A stretch of DNA of 64,000 nt from Nectonema munidae (lineage: Eukaryota; Nematomorpha; Nectonematoida; Nectonematidae). Shown here piece by piece: positions 10,626 to 22,909 of the stretch. The first letter of the stretch is position 1; the number at the start of each line of letters is the position of its first letter. The notes beneath the pieces are model-generated. The model was not told the origin of the DNA. It saw nothing but the letters and a program-made list of their open reading frames with translations, and ran no database searches. The stretch is from assembly GCA_030549495.1 (NCBI GenBank), contig JAUIRK010000885.1, forward strand, positions 868,001-932,000. The letters run 5' to 3'. The position numbers and the translations under genes are program-made.

Positions 10626-11960
10626 CATCAAGTAAATTGAAGAAGGGTTGAATAAATAGAGCTCAAGATTTTGACGAAAAGAGGCCAATTAATATCTGTG
10701 GATTTTAAATATCGTAAATATACGGATGGACAGCCGCAGTATGTCAAAAATATATTACAGGTATATCAGAATTTGGTGTATGTCTCTAACCTACGACTAG
10801 ACATAGCAATGATTTCGCTTTGAAATTGAAAAGATCCCTGTTTTGATTAATGGCGAATAATAAGATTCGAAAAAACTACGTTACCCATGATAGCTGAAAT
10901 CACATAAGATTTCAAATTATGAATAAAAAATATCGAAAATTTTGCAATTTGTAATCCAGCAAATATTGTAGATTATGTTTATGGAATGAAGATGTTCCCA
11001 TTTAATACATGAGAATTTGAAAACATTCTTACATATATAAGAAAACAATAGAGTTCTCTTTTAGAAATGTTTTGAATTGCTTTTTGCGAAAAAGTAACGC
11101 TAAAATGAACAAATTTTACCTGATGAGTTTATTTAAACTATATAAATCTTGGTTTATATATGTCAATCAAATTTCATTCTGTTTCTTCGCATTTGGATAT
11201 TTCCCTAATTGTCTGATGAGCTGGGAGAAAGATTTCCTCAAAAAATTAGAGAACTAGAGTCGGGGTACTCCAAAGGAAAGCATTACGCGACATTACTTGC
11301 TTCTAACTGTTGGTGTTTGGTGTGTGAAAACAAGTATGCCATTCATAGATCGGCAAAAAAGTGTTATTAAGCACAAATCTTACAAGCATTTCATGAAAAT
11401 AAAAGTTTTAAATGAAAAGACATTTTTATTTCCACTTTCTTATTTCAGATTATAATTAAAATCAAAGAATTTACAAGTTAAAGTGAAAAAAGATGTTTAA
11501 TTTATTTTCAGAAGAAAGAATGGGATAAAATGACAAATTTAATTCTCTCAGTAAAAAAGCATTACATTTTGTTGTAGAGTGTTATTTTTCGAGGAGTTGT
11601 TTAGTGAAAAAAATAAAATATTCTGCGAATTGATATAGAAATATTTTTGGCGAGAAGATAAGTATTAGCAAGATTTTTAATATGAAAGAATTTGCGTATT
11701 TACAGAAAAAAATAAAGACTCAAGACTGCAATGCTTTATTCACGATTAATAAACCTTAATAGATATCTGTCAATAAAATTTTTTTAAAAAGTGTGATTAT
11801 ACAAATTGACACGGTTTAAAATCTTCCCTTTTAATCTGGTTGAGGTTATTCGCCATCTATACCACCAGTTCACAAAAGCGACTTTTCATAGTTTCCTTTT
11901 AAATGGTCTCCTAACCCGTTAATGACCGAATATTCCGACGATATCTAACGTAAAGCAAAA
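10626..11960. other. AT-rich stretch, nothing recognised
   Basis: No transposon ends, RNA genes or supported coding frames. The short open frame at 11072-11257 has the Phe/Lys/Leu-rich composition of random AT-rich sequence. Confidence 0.4.
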
Positions 11961-11962
11961 GA

Positions 11963-12394
11963 TTATATATCTATGAAGTCGAATATAGTCAAATCCCGTA
12001 GGTAATCGGTTAATACCGTTTTATGCATATGAAACAAAAAGTAGGAATTTTTATTAGCAAACTTTTTCAATAAAATTATCAAGACTTCATTGCATAATAT
12101 TTTTTGATAGACAGCAAAAGAATGGATATCCTGGCGGCATTTGACTCTCTTATTCAAACTATATGAGATTGGAAGGTGAATAAGTCCTTACCTAAGCAAG
12201 GATTTGAATAGAGGAGCGCATGAAGCTTCACACACATGTAGCTTGTGCTTTGCAGACAGTTGCAGTTGTAAAAGGCGAGTTCTTGTAGTTGGAGCCAGGC
12301 GTATAAGCATGTCTCCCTCCAAAAAGTAAAATATACTCATAAAATTGGAAAATAAGAAAAACTGAGAAGAGCATACCAATTTTGCATGATACAA
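11963..12394 (-). CDS. Candidate two-exon gene with a 33-nt intron (weak)
   Basis: On the minus strand an open frame from 12394 ends at a TAA that is part of a strong donor, CTTAG|GTAAGG (GT at 12191-12190). A branch/acceptor-like ATCTCATATAG ends at 12159. Removing these 33 bases joins AG to T and keeps the frame open through the next 64 residues to a stop at 11963. The region 12190-12310 is richer in G+C than its flanks, as coding exons here tend to be. The joined peptide (about 132 residues; CEASCAPLFKSLL across the junction) matches no domain I know. A 33-nt intron is unusually short, so this may be chance. Confidence 0.22.
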
Positions 12395-12735
12395 AAGCGA
12401 GCATAAATAATGTTGCAGTCACTTTGAAAATTTTTCAAAACTCTTCTACACAAAATGTCGTTGAAACATCTTTCGTATGATTCTTCACAAGATTTTTCAA
12501 CCTCGCCTTGATTGTAAAAGTAGATACGAATAAAGATCTCTCATATAATAATGCATGCATTCGTTCAAGAGTTTATGCATGATCTTTTCAATTTTTTGCT
12601 ATAGCACATATTTAGATTCAATATCCAAACTTACGGATTTTGGAAAAAAATTATGATTTTTGTTTTATATTAAAGTTAACCTTTTAGACTTTATAAAGTT
12701 GTGAATTTTTTAATGAAGCATTTCATATATTTACT
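12395..12735. other. AT-rich stretch, nothing recognised
   Basis: No supportable feature between the weak two-exon candidate and the Tigger-like relic. Confidence 0.4.
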
Positions 12736-12736
12736 C

Positions 12737-14590
12737 ATAGGCATACTTCATTTTACAAAACCCCGTTTTGCGAAACCTGAGTTTTACGAATTGTAAAATA
12801 TTCATTTGATCAGCTATAAATAAATATTTTGGCATAAATTAAAAAATTTCCTTTTTTTGTTTTAAATTCGTCACCCTTTTTAAAATTAACATTTATTGAT
12901 TTTTTAGTTTTTCATATTCTTAAAGAATCAATTCAAAAAAACTCTGCTAGTAGTAAATAAAAGCAAGGCGCAAAAAGATAACATTGGAAACAAAATTTGA
13001 TTTAATTAAAGAACATGAAAAGGGTTTTTCTGTTAGAGAATTATCAAAAAAAATTCAGAAGGCATCTTCATCTATTACTACAATATTTACGGGAAAAGAA
13101 GATTGTTTGGATAAAGTCAAACAAAGTCAAGTTTTCAACTCCAGCTGATTGCGGAGAGCAGAAAAACAAGTTTAATTTCGAGAACAAAAAATCGTTTATA
13201 ATCGGACTTAGTCAAGATAAATGTAATAAATCAATTTCTCTTTTTAATTCATTTAAAAATCAAACAAATTTATCAAATGAAACATTTGTAACAAGTAATG
13301 TCTATCGTTTAAAAAAATCAAATCTACATAACGCAAAAGTTCAAGGCGAATCTTCAAATTTTAATTTCACTAATTCAGCCTTCTCAAATATTTAATGCAA
13401 ATGAGACAAGTTTGTTTTGGAGAAGAATGTCTTCGAGAACGTTTTTGATAAAAAAGAAATGTCAGGATATAAAACAGCAAAAGAGTGAATTGCTTGGCTG
13501 TTGGGAGTAGGTGTGATGAAGATTGTAAGGGTAAGCCTATGCTTATTCATTGAAGTAAAAATTTTCGTGCTAAAATGCATTGATAAAAGAAAATTGCCTG
13601 TAATTTGGAAATATAATAGAAAAGCTTGGGGTAATTGAAACTTTATTCTTAGATTGGTTTTCAATTTATTTTGTTCATGAAGTAAAGAAACATTATGAAG
13701 ATAAAAAATTCCTTTCAAAATTCTTTTAATTATTATTATTGATAATGCTACAGGACATCCTAAACTTTTGAAGCATCATCATCCAGATATTCCTGTTTTT
13801 TCCTCTAAACACATCTTTATACCAACGTATGGATCAAGTAGCTTTTTCAGCTTTTAAGTCCTATTTCCTTAGCTTTACTTTTTAAAAACTCATTGACAGA
13901 AAAATTGGTTCAACAATTTAAAAATTTTGGAAAAATTTCAACATACTTAATGGAATCAAATTTATTAAAAAATGATGGGATCAAATTTCAGGACATAATA
14001 TGAAATCGATTTAGAAAAAAAATATATCCAATATTATTTAATAACGATCTAAGAAATGATTTCACTGAACATTTTCAAACTTAAGTCCAGAGAATTATAA
14101 AAATTGGTAAAAATATAAATTTTGAAATTTCACTCAAAGATGTTGAAGAAATTATTTATGCTGACAAAGATGGGAGAGAGTTATTGGAAATGGAATTTGA
14201 AGAACAAAAGTGAGGATGTGGAAAGAGACGAAGAAGAATTTTCTACAAAAGAATTGGATGAAGTATTTTACTAATTGAAAAAGCAATTAATATTTTTAAA
14301 GAACAAGATGCTAAGTTAGAACTAAGTTCAACTGTTGTTCAAAATATTACAAAAGCATATGCTTGTCAAATTAATTGCAAATTGAAAAAGAAATTTCTTA
14401 AACCTAAAACTGGAAAGTTTTCTAATAAAGGATAAATGTTTAAACCAAAAATAAAACATTTTTTAATAAAATATTTGCTATTCAACAATATTTTTTCTTT
14501 AATGTTATTTACAAATAAAATAACGACTTAAAAAGGTATACCAATCGAAAACGATTTACGGAAAAATTAATTTTATGTCTCTTATTCCAT
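12737..14590 (+). pseudogene. Tigger/jerky-type (pogo) transposase relic
   Basis: A plus-strand transposase of the pogo/Tigger/jerky group. The N-terminal helix-turn-helix reads KFDLIKEHEKGFSVRELSKK (about 12985-13045), the typical psq-like domain. The catalytic core follows: NADETSLFWRRM (about 13397, first Asp in the family motif NADETGLFWR), SGYKTAKE, LLGVGV, then IIIDNATGHPKLLKHH (about 13735, second Asp, family DNAPGHP) and YGSS plus DQ-AFSAFKSYF (about 13830, the MDQGVIxxFK region). A C-terminal tail runs to about 14435. At least several frame changes and stops are present. The left end near 12737 (GGCATACTTCATTTTAC) has the look of a Tigger terminus; a matching right end is not clear. 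Non-functional. Confidence 0.8.
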
Positions 14591-15008
14591 ACCAAAATGG
14601 GTGACATATATTTTGAAAAATAATTTAATTAAAAAAAATAGATGAATTACTTTTTGAAAATAAATATATGCATATTAAACATCCATTTGGTTTATTTAAA
14701 TATTTTGGTACACACTTTTTTAAAAATATTATATTAGTGGTAAACAAAGGATCTAATAGCAGAAATAGGATCCTGTATTTTTAACCTAAATCATAAATGA
14801 GTAGTTATTTCATATTAAAATTTTGGACGTGTTTAGTGTTTACCTTCAAAGCAATACGGTGATTGAACTTAAAATGTAAGGAATAGAAATGAGGCATGAC
14901 ATTAATTTATTTTTTCAAAATAAATTTACGCAATATATAAATCCTATTGATATATCAAACATGCTCATATTCTGTGAATGAAACTATAACTAAACTGATA
15001 CACAGAAA
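14591..15008. other. AT-rich stretch, nothing recognised
   Basis: Long A/T tracts, no gene or element seen. Confidence 0.4.
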
Positions 15009-15285
15009 ATCTTTCAAAAGAACAGGTTTACAGCATTTTTAGTTAACATTTTTTTACTTTGAATTATTTTGCATTATTACGCTCATCAGTATTATTTTGA
15101 GATTAAAAAAAATTTTACTAAAAAAATTAATTAACACAAAAGTCCTTTTAAAAGAACAGGCTTAAGGTTATTTTACTAATATTTTTTTACTTTGAATTAT
15201 TTTGCATTATTAGGCTCATCAGTATTATTTTGAGATTAAAAAAATTGTTTACTAAAAAAAATTGTTTACTAAAAAAAATTTATAT
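15009..15285. repeat. Two-unit tandem repeat, period about 134 bp
   Basis: The sequence from CTTTCAAAAGAACAGG (15011) is repeated from TTTTAAAAGAACAGG (15146), with shared TTTTTTTACTTTGAATTATT and GCTCATCAGTATTATTTTG. The two units are about 90% identical by eye. A short third partial unit follows as AAATTGTTTACTAAAAAAA repeats. Confidence 0.85.
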
Positions 15286-15473
15286 TAAAAAAATTTTATT
15301 GTGACAAAATCTGGGGACATTTTAGCTAGTGTCAATACGACAATTGACAAAAACGAAGTTTAGTTGAGGGTAAATTTAAAACAAACTTATATATAATATA
15401 ATTAATTTTATGTATATCAAGTAAATAATATATGAAGAAAAATTTATATTAAATGAAGGGCTTTACGGAGTAA

Positions 15474-15605
15474 TGGTACCGTAGGGTGTTTCCATCGAAA
15501 AGGCACAATTGCGCTGCTTGTATCCAACTATGAGGAAAGCAAGCTCGATGTAGGATCGAACCCAAGATCTTGAATTATCGAATCCAGCATCTAACCAACC
15601 CTACT
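15474..15605 (-). repeat. tRNA-derived SINE, family A, copy 1
   Basis: Read on the minus strand: an A-box-like GGTTAGATGCTGG, a B-box TGGGTTCGATCC (15550-15561), then a body with TTTCCTCATAGTT, GCGCAATTGTGCC and TCGATGGAAACACC, ending in GGTACC at 15476-15481. The same order occurs at 39122-39262 (plus) and, more decayed, at 35055-35180 (minus). This is a pol III-promoted SINE family of about 140 bp. Confidence 0.8.
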
Positions 15606-17475
15606 CACGTGTAAATATTGGGTTTCAAACTTTTAGAATAAAATTTGCCTTATTCAATCTCTCAACAAATCTCATAATCTTTTATTACAAGTAGCAATGC
15701 TTTTATTGTCTCAACGTTGGATATCTCAACATAATTTATGATAAAAAACGCAACATCTAAAAACGAGATGCTTAAAAAAAGTTGTGTTGAATGGTACACA
15801 ACCGTTCAAACGTGTAAGTCCGCACAGCGTAGTAAGGGTGTGCTAGTATAATTTATAAAAAAAACTTGATATTTATAGTTATACAATAATTGATGGCATG
15901 GTATAAACTGACTTTTTTCGTTTCTACTATAATAACCTTTATATCTCTACTATAATAAATTTTATTTTTTAGTTGTTCATATCGCAACCAAGGGAAGAAT
16001 AATCTTGCATAGATGGACAGATCATATCTAATTTCTATAGTATCCTTTTCTTCTTTTTATAATGTATATTTCGCCAAATTTTTCTGAATTTCGCTCAATT
16101 TTGTTAGGACTCAGAATTGTATCAATATGCCTTTTTGTGTAGAGTCTGATCATACTTTTGTCTAAGAAAACTGGAGTCAATTTAAAATGGTAGTCATGGA
16201 AACTGAGTTAATTACAGATAAACATTAGAACTATACTTTGACTAAACATAACTTTATAATATAGTCTGGCGTTTACACATTTTAAATACTTCTAAAATAT
16301 GCGAATATATTTAAGTATAGTGGTGCCAAAACTTGGCTCACGAGAAAGAGGAAGAAGACTCCGTTCTTCACGCACTTGTCACTCAACAGACTTAAATTTC
16401 CTTTTGGCAAACTATTTTTTATGATTTTATTCCCTTCTATTTTTCTTTCATAAACCATTTCCATATTTATTTTATAATTCTCGGATGTAAACATCTGAAA
16501 AGTACGAATATAGAAATATAGACCATGTGTAACAAGAGGAAAGTATTAGATGAAGAAAGATCAATCAAAGTCGAAGAATTTCATGCAACTAGAATTTATA
16601 AGTTTGACTAAGTTACAAGGTCATTAGGGGATTATTATCGATATATTTGTATGTTTCAGCAAGATTTTAGTAGAGAAAAGCCAAAGCTTACTGATTTCTA
16701 TAATTTGAGAAAATAAATATATGGGAGTGAATTTAAGGAAAATATTCTCTTGATTTTATTTCGTAAACAAGACAACTGGAAAATTTCCTTTTTTTAATTT
16801 CTAAAAAATAGGGAAGAAAGTAGTGGTTATGTCAACAAATGAGTTTCCGAAGCGGCGCAATATGCTTATGTACGGCATTAGATGTGGGCTAAACAGTTGT
16901 TGGATGCGCCATGCAATGTGATAACTATATAAAATTTCAAAGTAAATAAACTTACCCCAATTTGTAGATAAAAGTGCGAGCGAGATGAAGTAAATGAATA
17001 GTTCTAAAATAAAGAATGTGCTTTTAATAAAATATACATTGCATCCAATGGCAGAACAATTATCCGTAGGGGAACAGAAAGTGCGTTCATGATCAGGAAT
17101 CGGATCAGGATGAGTTTATCGATACCCTATGCTTCCAACGCTACGCAATCTGCAAAATTCAAATCCAGATTGTGAAAATCGAATTCATTTTCGAACAGAA
17201 CTTAAATTTTAACGATAAAGAAGCAGAGTTTTAAGAAAGTAACGAAAACGATAATGAAGATAGATAAAATTGGTGCAAGGAAAAATCAAGGTAAACTTTT
17301 ATTATATAGAAAAATTGATTCTATTGTCATTTATAAAGACTTGGAAAAGGTTTTTTAATACTTTATACAAATATTCGTCGAACAAAGGCTCAAAAATCGC
17401 TCTGGGGAAAATATTTATGCCTCTGCCCGTGTGGTTATGTATTAATAGAGTAAATTAGTTAGTAAGTACCTTGCT
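15606..17475. other. Mostly AT-rich, no supported gene
   Basis: Slight G+C rises occur near 16330-16400 and 16840-16920. The minus-strand frame 16282-16494 includes a hydrophobic segment (VFFLFLVSQVLAPLYL), but no start context, splice pair or domain supports it. Nothing else recognised. Confidence 0.4.
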
Positions 17476-17479
17476 TGAG

Positions 17480-17690
17480 CCTCAATGGTTGTTAGGATGT
17501 ACCTCTCCTCAGCTTAACAGTTGAAGGTCAGCAGTTCGATCCCCAAGCTCCCGACTCTTAAAAAAACAAAACCCAAAACTGTGATTAACCATCTCAAATA
17601 ATGCAAGCATACAGCCGTAGGGCTGGAAGTGCTTTGATATCCAACTTGCCAACCAACCAACCAACCAAGTAACTTGCTTAGTTAGAAAAT
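17480..17690 (+). repeat. tRNA-derived SINE-like element with CCAA-repeat tail
   Basis: A-box-like TGGTTGTTAGG (17487-17497) and B-box GCAGTTCGATCC (17531-17542) define a tRNA-like head; the body contains an A-rich segment, and the 3-prime end is a (CCAA)n simple repeat at about 17646-17668. The head differs from SINE family A, so this is probably a second SINE family. Confidence 0.6.
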
Positions 17691-17989
17691 TAGTTAGTTG
17701 GTCAAGTTAGTTGGTTATTTTTAGTTAATATACCTAAAGTTTTGTAAAGGACACGTACGATACTGTCTAATACAGGTATATATGGATATGGAAAAACTGC
17801 AACAATTCTTATTACATGAATAAAATCTCTAATGTTTGGGATGTGTTTTACTGGCATATTTGTCCTCAGGGGCAATCTTCCATGCTTAGTGAAATAAATA
17901 TCTATTGGAAAATAATTTTTTATATTGACACGAATTTTCGATTCCAACACTCTTTAGTTAAAATTTAATTATTTTTAAGTGATAAGAAT

Positions 17990-18830
17990 TTTCAAATCTA
18001 CGAATCTTACATGAAAAAGTAGATCAAATAAGTTCTAAGATTATGCTAAACTGTGATAAGATCTCTCCAAATTCCTTCTCAATTCAATCTTCTAAGCGTA
18101 TTCTCAAATTGTTCAAGAAGCTCCTTCTTACAAAAATGATATTCTTATTTCTACCAAAGAAAATAAAGATGAAATAATAAAGTTATCTGAACAAGTTTTG
18201 AGAAATTTAAGAATCCTAAGCATCTAAAGAATTTCATCTCTTTAAAATTTCCTAACTCTGAATCAAAAAACAAAACTTAGAAGATTCTTGAAGAAAATGC
18301 GCCCAAGCTGAGTGAACATAAAAATCAATTCTTCCTAATATGTTCCTAATGTTTCTTCTGAAGAAGATAATAAGACTATGGTTGCATATCTTCTTTCAAA
18401 GAATCACGACTTAGAAAGTTAGTGGACAACGAGGCCATGTTCCAACATCTCTTTTCAAGATCTTATAAAACTCAAACAAGTAAATTACTTATATAATATT
18501 GAGAATATTATTTTTTTGCTTTTCATCAATGTAAAGTTTACCCATACTGTTGTTTGATTGGGCACACCCCTTCCATGTGTAAAAATAATACTCAATGTAA
18601 ATTCCTTTCACTTTCTCACAAAAGTATAGATTGCCCTAATAAGGGTTCTGATTAACAAAGTGTAAAATTTTTATCAATGCTAAAAGCCAGATTCCGCCAT
18701 GAATCATAAATCTAAATTCATTTAGAATGAATTCAATTTATGTCAAAAGATGCCCAGTTATTGATGAATCCGTATATCGAACTCGGACAATTACCTACAC
18801 CAAGAATTTGATAAATTCAATCCAACCCTT
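17990..18830 (+). pseudogene. LINE ORF1 relic with CCHC knuckles
   Basis: A plus-strand relic of the first ORF of an I/R1/Jockey-like non-LTR retrotransposon. Visible parts: NDILISTKENKDEI (about 18133), a conserved-looking NISFQDLIKLKQVNYL (about 18447), a nucleic-acid-binding knuckle CKVYPYCCLIGHTPSMC (about 18532), a second part CKFLSLSHKSIDCPNKG (about 18596), and CPVIDESVYRTRT downstream (about 18750). Spacing between the knuckles and the trailing CP motif fits LINE ORF1 proteins. Several stops and frame changes are present. No ORF2 follows; a MITE sits 80 bp downstream. A short mobile-element fragment of another class with CCHC knuckles is less likely given the preceding motif. Confidence 0.65.
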
Positions 18831-18911
18831 CAATTCAATCCAACCAAAGTAAGATCACTTACTTTGGAAATCAAAACACTGACTTTTTTGATGAAAACAA
18901 TCTGCTAATAG

Positions 18912-19063
18912 GGAGCATTCACAAATGATGTCAATCAATTTTTGGATATTTTTCCACCCCCTCCTCTTTTCAACTTTTTCTATATCTTCTCCTACTAAAT
19001 ATGACCTATTGTCAACTTTTTGCCGCTCCCTCAGTTTTGGTTGACATCATTTATGAACGCTCC
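18912..19063. mobile_element. 152-bp MITE with 24-bp inverted ends
   Basis: GGAGCATTCACAAATGATGT (from 18912) faces ACATCATTTATGAACGCTCC (to 19063); the inverted repeats extend a few bases further (TCAA/TTGA) and match in about 21 of 24 positions. The interior is pyrimidine-rich and non-coding. The superfamily is not clear from the ends. Confidence 0.85.
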
Positions 19064-21040
19064 TTACATGCTTTTTATAACAAAGTCAAAAGTAAATTCA
19101 TCAATGATTATATTGACGAAGTAGAATGCACATTCACATGCTGGAGCTGCTTTCTTTGTGATAAATTTTCCCAATGAATATTATCCAATCCACTCGATGT
19201 ACATAATTATATTTTTACTTTGTTGTCATACAGGAATATTTAACCTTGAAATGTTTTACGCATATAGTTATTTGTTTGAATTCCAATCCATTGTATTATT
19301 GTTCATATCTTCGAGCGGCCAATATGGCTTTGATCTGGACCATCAAACTACCATATGTTTATTTTATTTGTTGATTTACATATTTATGCTATATTTTTAT
19401 TACACCCTGATTTAATTTCTAATTTCTTTGTTTTTTACTGTTCACTGTTTGAAAATAAACTTTCTTCTTCTTCTTATCAAGTGGAATTTTAATTATTTTT
19501 AAGCGACGTGAATTTTGGACCTCCAAGTTAAATCTTAACTTGATAAAGACTCGTGCAGTCGAAAGTACGTGGCTTTTTATTTGAAACGAATAGTCTACAA
19601 TTAGATTATAACTTTATATATATAATTTTCTGTAAAAAGTTTGAAAAATAAAAGATTTGTTAAAATGTTAAAGTTATATTTGACTTACTTTTAAAGAGAG
19701 TAGAAATAGCAATCATTGTTGAACTTTACCTAAAAATTGAAAAAAAAAATTTTTCTAGGTCTACTAAAGATTGCATAGTGACTTTGAATAAAGTTAAAAT
19801 TCGTATAAGAAAGGCAATTTCAAAAAATGCCATTATAGATCCATACATTTCAAATTAAATGAGTTAGTTGAAAGATTAAAGCGATAAAATCGTCATATAA
19901 AGAAAAATACGCGAAGGAATGTTAATGAAAAAAGATCAAAAGATAGCAACTTAAGTCATTTTCTCTCAAGCGCAAAAATATTTTTAATATGTGATTTTCA
20001 TTTTCTCTGAAGAAAGATGAGCAAAGAGCAGAAAACTTACGATCAAAACGATCAAGCCACACTATTCATAGAAAAGGATAGAGAAGAGAAGTAGAAAATT
20101 ATTAATATTTTGAGAATTATACCATAGTGTCGAGATATAGGAGAGAGAAAGTAAATTGTCTTCTACACTTCGGTTAGAATTTGCCAGAAGTACTAATTGG
20201 GGGCTAAGTTTTATCTTTTAATTTGGTTTTAATTCTTTGAATAGTCAAAATCGTAAATTAAAATGAAAAGCTTACTATTTTTCCAATATTTATATAGTAA
20301 CTGCGCATTATTTTCTATTCGTTGTATGAAATATGCAAAAGTTTCCATTAAAATTGCTATTTTGAGAAAGAAATGTTTCAGAAGAATAACAAAACTAAAA
20401 TCCTTATTATTATAAAATCTTATTGAGACTGAAATCAAAAGTGTACTCCATAAAACCAACATCATGCAATAGATACGCCAATTGTTACCAATCCAGCGGT
20501 CGTAGCGTTATTGGGCTCGTCAAACAATTTTTTTTGGCGTGGCGAAGGCATAAAAATACAATTAAAAATTGCTTAGAGGCCAACATCTAACTGCTAAAAT
20601 CGAAAAATATTATGCGTGGTAAAGCAAATGTATACTTTGAACAGAATGTGCATAAATGCATAATTCTATTTGCACCAAAATTGGCCCTGGCTATGAACCT
20701 TATCTAAAAAATTAATTGTACAAAATTCGCTGAATCATATCCCTTCAAATTTCGTAAATTTTCCTAAAATCGCTAGCTGCATCTTTTGATACCATTTTCA
20801 TGGTAGTTGAATAACCCTTTCATGTTCAAAACTGTTAATTAAAATCAAAAATTAAATTTTTCAGCAAAATTTTGACATTATCTGTACTTAAACTTATAAC
20901 TTAGGATCTATATTATATAATACCTTGAAATTTTATAATTATATACAGTTTTGACCGCATAACACTATATATTTAATTTTTTCAATAATCATGGCTACTT
21001 TTTAGAAAATCTCAATCAAAATTTTAATTAATCAGAAATA
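19064..21040. other. AT-rich stretch, little recognised
   Basis: A CTT microsatellite lies near 19463-19475. At 20500-20690 there is a slightly GC-richer patch ending GGCCCTGGCTATG, the kind of terminus seen on the MITE at 1591-1878, but no matching left end was found. No gene supported. Confidence 0.4.
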
Positions 21041-21044
21041 TATC

Positions 21045-22080
21045 TAACAAACATTTCTGGACTCATTTTTTACATTTTCATTATTTGAAAATACATATAA
21101 GTGTTAATCAAATTTGCGGTTTACTTCTAAAAATTGTCTCCAAAAACATTCATTCAAATTTTACAATGAAATATCTGTTTTTATACCAAATCGATCATGC
21201 TAGTTACATTTCTGGGCTTTTTTTTTGCTTTTTGAAAATATCTGCAAGCGTCAATAAAATATGCGGTTTAAGTTTGAAAACTGTTTTCAAATATATCTGA
21301 AATTTTATAAGAAATATTTATATTTTTATACCAAATCAATCATGCTAGTTTGAGTTATGGATTTAATTTTTGCAGTTAGAATTTCAAAATACCTATAAGT
21401 ATCAATCAAATTTACGTTTAGTTCAAAAATTTGTTTCCAAAAATATTGATTCAAATTTTACATGAAATATATGTTTTTATAGCAAATAGATCATAATGGT
21501 TTCATTTCTGGACGCAGTTTTCGCATTTAGAGGTTTTACTGCCAATGTCAATCAAATTTGCTGTTTATGTCTGAAAACTATATCCAAAAATATTCTCTCT
21601 AATTTTACATGAAATATAGTTTCATTTCTGATAGTTTGAAAATAACAATCTTAAAAAATATTACCATATGGTGCAAAATATTGGCTCAACTCATAATACT
21701 TTTACTGTAAACTTAAAAAATTTAATAAAAACATAAAATAAAGAAATTGAAGATAGTTATATTTCTGAAATCAGTTTTTGCATTTAGAGGTTTTAAATAT
21801 CTGAAAGTGACAATAAAATGTTCGATTTCCGTCTAATGTCTACAGAAATATTTTTGAAATTTAAATAAAATATCTGTTTTTATGCCAAATGGAAGATGCT
21901 GGTTTCATTTTTGGACTCAGATTTGGCATTTATGGTTTTAAAATATGATTTCCAGTTTACTTCTAGATACTCTTTTCAAAAATATTTAAAAAAAAAATAA
22001 AATATCTCTTTCAAATAAAATATCTGTTTTTATACCAAATCGACTATGCTTATTTTATTTCTGTACTCTATTTTGGCTAA
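21045..22080. repeat. Satellite-like array, about seven 150-bp units
   Basis: Diverged tandem units share ATGAAATATCTGTTTTTATA, then CCAAATCGATCATGCT, TTTCATTTCTGGACTC, TTTTGCATTT, GTCAATCAAATTTGCGGTTT and CCAAAAATATT. The landmark TTATACCAAAT recurs at about 21181, 21326, 21477, 21879 and 22029, with a shortened unit near 21608, giving a period of about 137-151 bp. One interval is longer because a dispersed repeat (21661-21755) is inserted. Units are about 70-80% similar by eye, so the array is old. Confidence 0.85.
21661..21755 (+). repeat. Dispersed repeat inside the satellite, copy 1
   Basis: Begins TTACCATATGGTGCAAAATA and continues with TTGGCTCAACTCA and TTTTACTGTAAACTTAAAAA. The same sequence recurs at 32285-32400. 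It has no place in the 150-bp satellite unit, so it is an insertion or a transposed fragment. Confidence 0.75.
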
Positions 22081-22905
22081 TACGGTTAAAAAATAGTGGC
22101 AATTGAATTAGTAATGTATGACTGAAAATCAGTTCTGTAATAATTTTTCAAAAAATCGTTGTATATTAGTTATATATCTAGGATTACAATTATCATTTAA
22201 CTAAGATGTGTAGGAAATCTAAAAATTTAGAATAGGGCAGATTTATCAAAAATGGGAAGGAGGCCCATTTTTATTTCATTTGTCAGTAACTTATGTTAAA
22301 AAGAATTTAGTCACTATCAAGTTATTTTTTAATTTAAATTGAATTTGTCCATCTTTTTCCTTTTGCGTGAAAGAGAGAATCTTTTAGATGAAGAATGTGG
22401 ACTAGACAACTTTATTGTAATTGAACAATGAACATAACGAATGATTCATCAGAAAAAAACCTTTGAACTGAGATTGGTTGACAAATATTCAGGGCTGATA
22501 ATAAAATACACGATACTGATAAAAAAAGCCTAAGATAATCAAGAGAATTTAATCAGAATGCTTTCAGAGAGTGAAAAATCTGTTAAAAATAAACCCTTAT
22601 AAAAATTTTTTCAAACACACATTAAAGAAAATAAATTTCTAATGAAAAAAGAGCTACCAAGAAAGGAGCATCATAGAATGAATAGCAAAATTACATACAA
22701 GTATAGAAGATATGACGTAGAGACTACGAGCCGATAACGAATTTGTAGCCAAAAAGATGGAGGTCCTATCGAGATACATAAGTTACTGACAAATGAAAAA
22801 TTTTGAGTGAATTAAACACCTAGAGTTGGTTTATTAAATAAATTAAGAAAATAATTAGCAGAGAAATACTACAAGTAGAATTTATTTTGAAATTTATATA
22901 TTTCA
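22081..22905. other. AT-rich stretch, nothing recognised
   Basis: No supported coding, RNA or mobile feature. Confidence 0.4.
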
Positions 22906-22909
22906 CATT

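Noticed and set aside
13392-13718. 108-residue minus-strand frame
   Set aside because: Antisense of the Tigger-like transposase relic, which has the recognised motifs on the plus strand.
16282-16494. 70-residue minus-strand frame with a hydrophobic helix
   Set aside because: Single hydrophobic stretch only; no homologous motif, splice sites or compositional support beyond 60 bases.
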